Assembly: GCF_021556435.1 (NCBI RefSeq)
Contig: NZ_JAKGCU010000002.1
Span: 1 to 64,000 of the forward strand
Direction: 5' to 3'
DNA length: 64,000 bases
Source of the DNA: Gordonia tangerina
GTDB taxonomy: Bacteria > Actinomycetota > Actinomycetes > Mycobacteriales > Mycobacteriaceae
The translations under genes and the position numbers were made by a program. Shown here piece after piece: positions 7,740-14,578 of the stretch. How positions within the stretch are numbered: the first letter of the stretch is position 1; every line of letters starts with the position of its first letter. The notes beneath the pieces are model-generated. The model saw nothing but the letters and a program-made list of their open reading frames with translations. It searched no databases and was not told where the DNA came from.

Positions 7740-9788
7740 GTGACCAGTTCTGCCACCGGTGTACACAGTCCCGCTCGATCCGGCCCGGTCTCGATCTGCG
7801 CGGTGATCTGCTGCTACACGACCGACCGGTGGTCGGTGGCCACTCGCGGCATTGACGCGGTGGCGCGACAGCTCGCGCCGACCGATCGGCTGCTCATCGT
7901 GGTCGACCACAATGCGGCTCTGCGCCGGCGATTCCTCGACCACGTCGACGAACAGCGGCCGGTAGGCGTTGCGACCGATCAGATCGTCGTGGTGGACAAC
8001 GCAGGTGAGACTGGTTTGTCCGGCGCGCGCAACACCGGACTGGCCAACGCCACCGAGGACGTGCTCGTCTTCCTCGACGACGACGCGATCGTCCGACCGG
8101 GCGGGCTCGACGAGGTACGGATCGCGTTCACCGATGCCGCGACCGTGGCGATCGGCGGTGGCGTCCACCCCGCGTGGGACGGTCGGGCCCCGAGGTGGTT
8201 TCCCCGTGAGTTCGGCTGGGTGATCGGATGCGACTATCGCGGAATCGCGGCCGACGGCGGCGAGATCCGTAACCCGATCGGTGCCGCGATGGCGGTTCGA
8301 CGTGCCGCACTCGAGACGATCGGGGGCTTCGCCACCGAACTGGGGCGAGTCGGCACGATCCCGGCCGGCTGCGAGGAGACGCTGATGGGAATCGAGTTGC
8401 GCCGGGCCTACCCCGACGGCCGGATACTGCGACGGGTCGCTTTCGCGGTCGACCATCACGTGCCTGCGCAGCGTGCCGACCTACGCTACTTCCTGTCCCG
8501 CTGTCGTCACGAAGGCCAGTCGAAGGCGCTGCTGAGTCGCATCGCCGTACCATCGCAGGCGCTGTCCGCCGAGATCAGGTTCGTGGCGGCGACGGTGACC
8601 ACCGCAGTCGCCCGATACACCGCCCGGTTCTTCCACGGTGACCGCAGCGCCGCAGCGCGCCTGGCCGTTATGGTCCTCGGCGTGGCCGTGACCGCGATCG
8701 GCACACTGATCGGATCGCTTCGCGGCGCCCCGTCGGCTGCCCGGCCCTCGGTTCCCGGAAGGTCACACACCCCGGTGACCGCCGACGATCTGGTGTCGAT
8801 CGTGATCCCGTCGGTCGGCCGAGACCTGTTGCCGCTCACGGTGCACGCGCTGTTGGCACAGGAGAGCCCGAACATCGAGGTGATCGTGGTGGACAATCGT
8901 CCCGCGCGGGGTGACGCCCGCGCGCTGGTCAGCGCGATCACCGACGGTCGGTTACGCGTCGTCGACCAGCCCCGCGCTGGTGTGTCCGCCGCCCGCAACG
9001 CCGGCATCGCGGCGGCGTCCGGGCGCATCATCGCCTTCACCGACGACGACGCGATCACCGATCCCGACTGGGTGACACGGATTCTCGACACCTTCGCCGC
9101 CGACTCCACCGGCAGCCTGGGCGCGGTCAGTGGTCGCGTGTTCAGCACCGAACAGACGACCGAGATCCAGGGATGGTTCGAGGCCACCGGAATGTTCGAC
9201 AAGGGCCCCACCGCCACCGTCTGGTCGATGGCGCCGCAGCCCGCCCACCGGGTGCTCGGCGAACAGGGGCCCACCGGGGTCTTCTTCCCTTACGTGGCGG
9301 GGCAATTCGGCTCCGGCAACAACATGGCGTTCACCGCGGAAGCGCTGTCACGCATCGGTGGGTTCGACGAACGACTGGGAACCGGGACGCCCTCGCGTGG
9401 GGGTGAGGATCTCGATGGCTTTCGCTCGGCGATCCTCGCCGGATGGACAGTCTGCTATCGCCCGGAGATGATCGTGCGTCATCATCATCGCGACACGATG
9501 GCGGATTTGCGTGCCCAGTGCTACGGCTACGGCACCGGCATGGCCGCGTCGTTGGCCAAGGTACTCGGCTCGCGTCATGCGCTCGGCGTGCTTCGGTGCC
9601 TACCGCTGGGGCTCTGGTTGTTGTTCGCACCGGGGTCGACGCGCAACGAGATCTTCCCGGACGCCTGGCCTCGGCACCTGCGCGCTCTCGAACAGCTCGG
9701 ATACCTCACCGGTCCATGGCTGTTCGTGCGTACGCATCTGCAGCTGCGTCGACGCACCGTGGCCGGCCCGAGGAGGCGGCAGTCGTGA
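7740..9788 (+). CDS. Tandem two-domain GT2 glycosyltransferase
   Basis: 682-aa fusion of two family-2 glycosyltransferase (GT-A) domains. Domain 1 (about residues 15-300) has ICAVICCYTTDRW, GLSGARNTGLANA and the metal-binding VFLDDDA. A hydrophobic segment (LAVMVLGVAVTAIGTLIGSL) separates it from domain 2 (about 345-600), which has VSIVIPSVGRDLLPLTVHAL, GVSAARNAGIAAASG and AFTDDDA. Both keep Asp triads, so both look active. GTG 7740 is chosen for AGAGGAGA 7 nt upstream; an in-frame TTG at 7686 lies inside the iron box. First gene of a likely operon, overlapping the next by 4 nt. It probably adds two sugars, or one repeating pair, to a lipid-linked glycan; donors are unknown. Confidence 0.87.
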   Translation: MTSSATGVHSPARSGPVSICAVICCYTTDRWSVATRGIDAVARQLAPTDRLLIVVDHNAALRRRFLDHVDEQRPVGVATDQIVVVDNAGETGLSGARNTGLANATEDVLVFLDDDAIVRPGGLDEVRIAFTDAATVAIGGGVHPAWDGRAPRWFPREFGWVIGCDYRGIAADGGEIRNPIGAAMAVRRAALETIGGFATELGRVGTIPAGCEETLMGIELRRAYPDGRILRRVAFAVDHHVPAQRADLRYFLSRCRHEGQSKALLSRIAVPSQALSAEIRFVAATVTTAVARYTARFFHGDRSAAARLAVMVLGVAVTAIGTLIGSLRGAPSAARPSVPGRSHTPVTADDLVSIVIPSVGRDLLPLTVHALLAQESPNIEVIVVDNRPARGDARALVSAITDGRLRVVDQPRAGVSAARNAGIAAASGRIIAFTDDDAITDPDWVTRILDTFAADSTGSLGAVSGRVFSTEQTTEIQGWFEATGMFDKGPTATVWSMAPQPAHRVLGEQGPTGVFFPYVAGQFGSGNNMAFTAEALSRIGGFDERLGTGTPSRGGEDLDGFRSAILAGWTVCYRPEMIVRHHHRDTMADLRAQCYGYGTGMAASLAKVLGSRHALGVLRCLPLGLWLLFAPGSTRNEIFPDAWPRHLRALEQLGYLTGPWLFVRTHLQLRRRTVAGPRRRQS

Positions 9789-12031
9789 CCACCACCGTCG
9801 CCGAGCCGGTCGGTACGCATACGAACGCCGAGTCGACCGCCCACGGGTGGTCTCCGCGCGTGGGGTTGTATTCCGCTGCTCTGCTGGGTCTCTCGCTGCT
9901 GCTGATCACGCTGTGGCAGTCGGTCATGCCCGATACCGCGCCGCCCACGGCAGTCCGGGTGGTGCTTGTCGTCGCCGGGGTGATGTTCCTGCCGGGTATT
10001 CCCGTGGTGATCGCGCTGCGGATCCCGGGGCGGGCCTTGAGCACGGTCTTGGCTGTGTCGGTGTCCGTGTCGATCAATGCGCTCGCCGCACAGGTGAGCA
10101 TCGTCGCCGAGGCGTGGAACCCGCTGCGCACCCAGAGCATCGTCGTGATCCTGGGCCTGGTGGCGTGCGCCGTCGCCTTCCGTACGGTCCCGGCGCGTAC
10201 CTCGAGCGGTCCGATCGGGTTCGCCCGTCACCGGTGGACGGGCCGACGAGGATGCGAACTGCTCGCACTCGCCGTCGCGGTGGTGATGTTCGTCGCCGCG
10301 GCGCGCAGCATCGATGTCCTCGACGCCGGCCACTACGGCGTCATCGCCCTGGTGAGCCCCTGGTACATCGTCGGCATAGCCATCGTCGCCGGCGTCCTCG
10401 TGTCGGCGTTGCGAGCCCGGCGTCTCGACACGGTCGTGCTCGGCGCGCTCACCACCGTGATCATCCTCTTCAACACCATGCTGGTGGGACTGGCCACCGG
10501 CCAGACCTCGATCCCGACGTCCTTCGTGCACCGTGGATTCATCTCGATCCTCGCCGAGTCGCATCACCTGCCCAGCCAGATCGACGCGCGGTTCAGTTGG
10601 GCCGGGTTCTTTGCGCTGAGCGCCGGAATCCAGGACCTCACCGGATTGTCCGACGTGACCGCGTTGATGATGTGGGCGCCTCTGGTCTCCGGGATCGTGT
10701 TGTCGTTCGGGCTCTATGCCATCGCCATCGCGATCACCGGTCGCGCACGCCTCGCGTGGCTGGCGGTGTTCCTGTACCACGCCACCAACTGGTACCAGCA
10801 GGACTACTTCGCCCCGCAGGCGATGGCGATGATCGGCTACACCGCGATCATCGCGACACTGTTCTGGCAGCTACGCCGCGCCCCACTGCCACCGCTGACC
10901 GGTGACACGCGCGGACAACGCATCCGACAGGCGATCTCCCGCACCCCCGGCCGCGTCCCCGGCTTCGGTCCCGGACGCACACTCGCCGTGGGCGCCGTCG
11001 TGCTGGTGATCATCACGGCGAACACCGTGACCCACCAGATCACACCGATGCTGACCGTGCTGGCACTCGCCGCCTTCGCGCTCACCGGGGCCACCCGGTA
11101 CCGAACACTCTGGCTGGCAGCGGGTCTCATCTTCGCGGCGTGGTTCACCTACGGCGCGACGGACTACTGGTTCGGGCATCTGCCATCGGTGGTCAGCGAG
11201 ATCGGTCAGGTCGGGCAATCGGTGAACGCGGGCGTCGGTGATCGCCTCAACGGAGATCCCACCTACCAGCGGATGCAGTACCTGAGGATGGCGGCCTCCG
11301 GCGGTTTCGTGCTGCTGGGGCTGGTGGGGTGGAGTCTGTGGCGTGGCAGACGGTCCTGGGCGGTGGGCGGCATGGTGTGCGCGTCGCCGTTCGTCCTCGT
11401 CTTCCTGCAGAGCTACGGCGGCGAGATGATCCTGCGTGCCTTCCTGCTCGCCTCCCCCACCGTGGCCCCGTTCGCCGCACTCGCGCTGGCCCTCCTCGCG
11501 CCCCGGCTGCGCCGGATGTTAGCACCCGCAGTCGTGGTCGGCGCGATGGTCCTCGTGACCCTGCTGGGTGTGCTGGAGACGACCAATCGCGGACTCAACA
11601 CCGCTTTCGAGGCCACCACCCGCGACGAGGTGGCCGTGACAGACGCGTTCATCGCCGCCGCGCCACCCGATGCGCGGGTGTTGAGTTTCGGCTACGCACC
11701 GCAGAGCGTCGGGGTGCGCCGCACACTCGACCCGGCCGGCCCACAGTTGTTCACCGTCGACAGCTACGACTGTCTCGACGATCTGGCGAGGTGCGCCGAC
11801 GAACACGGTCCCGACTACCTCTACATTCCCAATCAGGGACTGCAGATGATCGCCTTGCAGTACGGCGTGCCACTGGCCGAGGTACACGATGAGATCGACG
11901 CGATCCTGGCGTCCGGCACCTATGTCACCGACGTCGACACCGACTCGGTGACGATTCTGCGGCGCGTCACCGAACCGTCGATCGACTACTCCGGAGTACT
12001 CGGGCCCAACTATCGACGGGATCTGCCATGA
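9785..12031 (+). CDS. Polytopic membrane protein, GT-C or polymerase-like
   Basis: 748-aa integral membrane protein with a dozen or more hydrophobic segments from about residue 25 to 620, then a soluble C-terminal domain (about 640-748) containing RVLSFGYAPQSVG and SYDCLDDLARCADEHGPDYL. The layout resembles GT-C glycosyltransferases or O-antigen-polymerase-like proteins of actinobacterial glycan loci. No family motif was securely recognised, so transferase or polymerase function is inferred from context. It starts with GTG inside the preceding stop (GTGA overlap) with AGGAGG upstream, and overlaps the following 64-aa gene by 4 nt: tight translational coupling. Confidence 0.8.
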   Translation: MTTTVAEPVGTHTNAESTAHGWSPRVGLYSAALLGLSLLLITLWQSVMPDTAPPTAVRVVLVVAGVMFLPGIPVVIALRIPGRALSTVLAVSVSVSINALAAQVSIVAEAWNPLRTQSIVVILGLVACAVAFRTVPARTSSGPIGFARHRWTGRRGCELLALAVAVVMFVAAARSIDVLDAGHYGVIALVSPWYIVGIAIVAGVLVSALRARRLDTVVLGALTTVIILFNTMLVGLATGQTSIPTSFVHRGFISILAESHHLPSQIDARFSWAGFFALSAGIQDLTGLSDVTALMMWAPLVSGIVLSFGLYAIAIAITGRARLAWLAVFLYHATNWYQQDYFAPQAMAMIGYTAIIATLFWQLRRAPLPPLTGDTRGQRIRQAISRTPGRVPGFGPGRTLAVGAVVLVIITANTVTHQITPMLTVLALAAFALTGATRYRTLWLAAGLIFAAWFTYGATDYWFGHLPSVVSEIGQVGQSVNAGVGDRLNGDPTYQRMQYLRMAASGGFVLLGLVGWSLWRGRRSWAVGGMVCASPFVLVFLQSYGGEMILRAFLLASPTVAPFAALALALLAPRLRRMLAPAVVVGAMVLVTLLGVLETTNRGLNTAFEATTRDEVAVTDAFIAAAPPDARVLSFGYAPQSVGVRRTLDPAGPQLFTVDSYDCLDDLARCADEHGPDYLYIPNQGLQMIALQYGVPLAEVHDEIDAILASGTYVTDVDTDSVTILRRVTEPSIDYSGVLGPNYRRDLP

Positions 12032-12222
12032 ACGTCTCGATCGTGTTCTTCATCACCTGCGGACTGCTCCTGTTGTGCGGGGACCTGCTGCGCGAGTTGA
12101 CCGTCGCCTCGACCGGAACGATCGGGCGGCAGGCGTCGGCGCACCGCTTGACCGCGGTGCTGGCCATCTGCACGGTGGCCACCGCCTACGTCACGCTCAT
12201 GCGGTTGGCCGAGGCCCTGTGA
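12028..12222 (+). CDS. Small two-helix membrane protein
   Basis: 64-aa protein with two hydrophobic helices, VSIVFFITCGLLLLCGDLL (residues 3-21) and LTAVLAICTVATAYVTLMR (about 42-60), separated by a short polar loop. Family not recognised. It is supported as a gene by ATGA overlap with the upstream membrane protein and a 4-nt overlap of its stop with the first possible GTG of the GH16 gene, so it sits inside a fully coupled operon. It may be an accessory subunit of the neighbouring membrane protein (inference). Confidence 0.72.
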   Translation: MNVSIVFFITCGLLLLCGDLLRELTVASTGTIGRQASAHRLTAVLAICTVATAYVTLMRLAEAL

Positions 12223-12278
12223 GGGTGGGCCCTGTGAGGGTGGGCGCGGTGAGGGTCGGCGCGGTGAGGGTGGGCGCG
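12219..12278 (+). repeat. Four 15-nt tandem repeats at a translation start
   Basis: Four near-identical copies of GTGAGGGTGGGCGCG in the reading frame of the GH16 gene, each encoding VRVGA or VRVGP and each carrying GTG codons usable as starts. Copy 1 ends CCT instead of GCG, and copy 3 has GGTC for GGTG. The repeats set the length and positive charge of the signal-peptide N-region. Confidence 0.85.
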
Positions 12279-13178
12279 TCACGTCGCCTGCTCAGTACCG
12301 CACTGGTCCCGCTCGTCGCCATGGTGTCCGCCTGCACCGCGGCATCGGGGTCCGCCGATGAAGCAGCGACCACCGGTGGCGCAGCCTGTCCGCAGCCCGA
12401 TGCGGTGAATGCAACGGCACCGGCACCATCGGCGGCGGGACCTGCGTGGGAACAGGTCTTCGTCGACGACTTCGATCGGTGTTCGCTCGGCGAACAGTGG
12501 GGTACCTATGCGGGCAGCCCGGGCGGCAATCCCGTGGGGACATGGGACGAGTCGATGGTCACGCTGGCCGACGGCACGCTTCGGCTCGCCGGCCAACGGA
12601 CACCCACCGGATGGGTGACCGGCGGTGTCTCCAATTATCCGGTGACCCAGACCTATGGGCGGTGGGAGGTGCGCATGCGCGCCGATCCCAGCGCCGACCT
12701 GTCCTACCACCTACTCCTGTGGCCGCAGAACGAGCAGTGGCCGCCGGAGATCGACTTCGCCGAATCGGTGTCGGCGATGCGCGACGAGATGTCGGCGTTC
12801 GTGCACTGGCAGAGCGCGGGCCAGAACCGAAAGGCCAACGCCGACATCGCGGGTCGCTTCATCGACTGGCACACGGTCGGGGTCGAGTGGCTGCCGGGCC
12901 TGATCCGCTACCTGCTCGACGGCCAGGTGTGGGCCGAGGTGCGTTCGGCCGACATGGTTCCGAACACGCCCATGTGGCTCGGCATGCAAGTCGAGGCAGG
13001 TGCCTGCGAGCGGCGCCTGGACTGGGGTATGACGCCGTGCGGCGATGATGAACCGAGGCCGCAGAGCGCGGATCTCGAGGTGGACTGGGTCAGTGTGTAC
13101 CGACCGAGCGCAGAGTTCGCCTCGGCCGCCGAGGGCTACTTCAGCCCCACCCCCGGTGCGATACAGATCGGCGAGTGA
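12219..13178 (+). CDS. GH16-family glycoside hydrolase lipoprotein
   Basis: Secreted family-16 glycosidase. The catalytic motif EIDFAE (ExDxxE) is intact in the middle of the protein, flanked by YGRWEVRMRADPS and a conserved WHTVGVEWLPGLIRYLLDG block, typical of beta-glucanase folds. The N-terminus has Arg residues, a hydrophobic stretch (LLSTALVPLVAMV) and a VSAC lipobox, so a lipid-anchored extracellular enzyme is expected. The start is uncertain: a four-copy 15-nt repeat supplies several in-frame GTG codons from 12219; the first gives 319 aa. It ends 1 nt before a convergent flippase gene. Likely role: trimming, releasing or transferring the glycan made by this locus (inference). Confidence 0.85.
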   Translation: MRVGPVRVGAVRVGAVRVGASRRLLSTALVPLVAMVSACTAASGSADEAATTGGAACPQPDAVNATAPAPSAAGPAWEQVFVDDFDRCSLGEQWGTYAGSPGGNPVGTWDESMVTLADGTLRLAGQRTPTGWVTGGVSNYPVTQTYGRWEVRMRADPSADLSYHLLLWPQNEQWPPEIDFAESVSAMRDEMSAFVHWQSAGQNRKANADIAGRFIDWHTVGVEWLPGLIRYLLDGQVWAEVRSADMVPNTPMWLGMQVEAGACERRLDWGMTPCGDDEPRPQSADLEVDWVSVYRPSAEFASAAEGYFSPTPGAIQIGE

Positions 13179-13179
13179 G

Positions 13180-14445
13180 TCACCCCGGATATCGCCGCGG
13201 TGGCCGATCGAGCAGGGCGCGGGCCACGGGAATGGCCACCAGCACGGTGGTGATCGCCTCGGCCACGATCATGGCCCATCCCGCGCCGGCCAGTCCGTCC
13301 CGGGAGATCCACAGCGCACAGAGGGTGAGCATCACGACGGCATTGAGCGACTGGACCAGCAGTGCGGGAAGCAGTCTGCGCCGCATCCGGCAGATCGCGG
13401 TGAACGCCAGTCCGGCCACGGCGCAGGGAATCGCGATCGCAGCCAACCGCATCAGCGGTGTCCCCGCATCACTGTAACCGGGCCCTGCGAGTCGCAGGAG
13501 CAGCGGCCCGACGGTCAGCAAACCGAGCGACGCGACCCCCGCCACCACCGCCAGGATCGCTACGAAACGTCTCGTCAACGACACCACGTCCTCGGGCGCC
13601 GCGCTGACCGCGGCAACATAGGGTCCCATCAGCATCGTCATCAGCACCAACACGGCACTCACCAGCGACCATACGATCGCGAAATAGGCGTTGGACTCGG
13701 CGCCGAGAAGTCCGATCACCACCGGCGGCAACAGCAGCGGCGTCAGCGAACTCGCGACGTAGATGCCGTAGTTGCCGGCGATGAAGCGCCACTGCTGCGA
13801 CCACGGGGGCAGATCCACGTCGACGGCCGCGGGTGTGCGCGCCGCCTGCACCAACGCGCGGCGTGCCACCACCCACAGAGCACCGCTCAACAAGGCTGCG
13901 GTCACCACCCAACCGAGAATCATGCCCAGACGTCCGGCCACCGCCGCCACACCCGCCGCCACAAGGAGTTTCAGGACGGCGTGGGCGATGTTCTTGCGCG
14001 CCGCCCAATCGGCGCGTTGCATCGCGATCGAGATGTGGTCGAGCAGCGCGAACCCCGACAGCACCACCACCACAACCGGAAACAGTGCCATCTGCGCCGG
14101 CGAGGCGAACATCTCTGAAGTGGGGCCGACGAGCAGGAAGCCGAGTCCGAGCAGAGCTCCCACCGAGGCGCCGACGGCGAGTCCTCGGATGGGGAGCCGC
14201 ACGCTGCGAGCGCCCGCGATCGGCAGGAACCGCTCGAAATACGCGCCCAACCCGAGATTCCCGAAGGCCGACAACATCGTCGCGGTGGTGATGACCGCTG
14301 CCGCAGCGCCGACCTCGCCGGGCGGGTAGAGACGGCCCATCACGATCCAGTAGACGAGCCCGACCCCCGCGGTGACGACGCCGGAGATCGCGAGCGCCAG
14401 GGAGTTCCGCTCGATTCCGGGTGCCAGCGACGTCCGCGACCCCAT
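13180..14445 (-). CDS. Wzx-like polysaccharide flippase 1
   Basis: 421-aa MOP-superfamily membrane protein (oligosaccharide flippase type) with about 12-14 hydrophobic helices and no other domain. It begins LALAISGVVTAGVGLVYWIV and continues with LGLGAYFERFLPIAGARS, which closely resembles flippase 2 of this locus. ATG 14445 (ribosome site GGGGAA) is chosen over an upstream in-frame GTG at 14475 that has none. It is transcribed away from the NRPS-like gene, and iron box 2 lies between them. It should move a lipid-linked oligosaccharide across the membrane; the substrate is unknown. Confidence 0.85.
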   Translation of the reverse strand: MGSRTSLAPGIERNSLALAISGVVTAGVGLVYWIVMGRLYPPGEVGAAAAVITTATMLSAFGNLGLGAYFERFLPIAGARSVRLPIRGLAVGASVGALLGLGFLLVGPTSEMFASPAQMALFPVVVVVLSGFALLDHISIAMQRADWAARKNIAHAVLKLLVAAGVAAVAGRLGMILGWVVTAALLSGALWVVARRALVQAARTPAAVDVDLPPWSQQWRFIAGNYGIYVASSLTPLLLPPVVIGLLGAESNAYFAIVWSLVSAVLVLMTMLMGPYVAAVSAAPEDVVSLTRRFVAILAVVAGVASLGLLTVGPLLLRLAGPGYSDAGTPLMRLAAIAIPCAVAGLAFTAICRMRRRLLPALLVQSLNAVVMLTLCALWISRDGLAGAGWAMIVAEAITTVLVAIPVARALLDRPPRRYPG

Positions 14446-14508
14446 TGCTTCCCCATTTCGTGTAGGAGATCCCACAGCGCAGCTACCGAGCCGCCCCGCT
14501 CCGACAGG

Positions 14509-14527
14509 TAACAGTAGGCTAACCTAA
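14509..14527. promoter_or_regulatory. IdeR/DtxR-type iron box 2 (divergent)
   Basis: TAACAGTAGGCTAACCTAA matches 15 of 19 positions of the IdeR consensus in its G-variant (TTAGGTTAGGCTAACCTAA). It lies between the divergent flippase 1 (64 nt from its ATG) and the NRPS-like gene (52 nt from its GTG), so one site could control both. It touches a spurious ATG at 14531. Confidence 0.72.
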
Positions 14528-14578
14528 CCAATGTCTCGCACGTACCTCGCCGCGAGCACGAACAGGGGGTCCAGTCCG

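Noticed and set aside
14531..14578. ATG 14531 as start of the NRPS-like gene
   Set aside because: It abuts the iron box, lacks a ribosome site, and the AGGGGG before GTG 14579 fits better.
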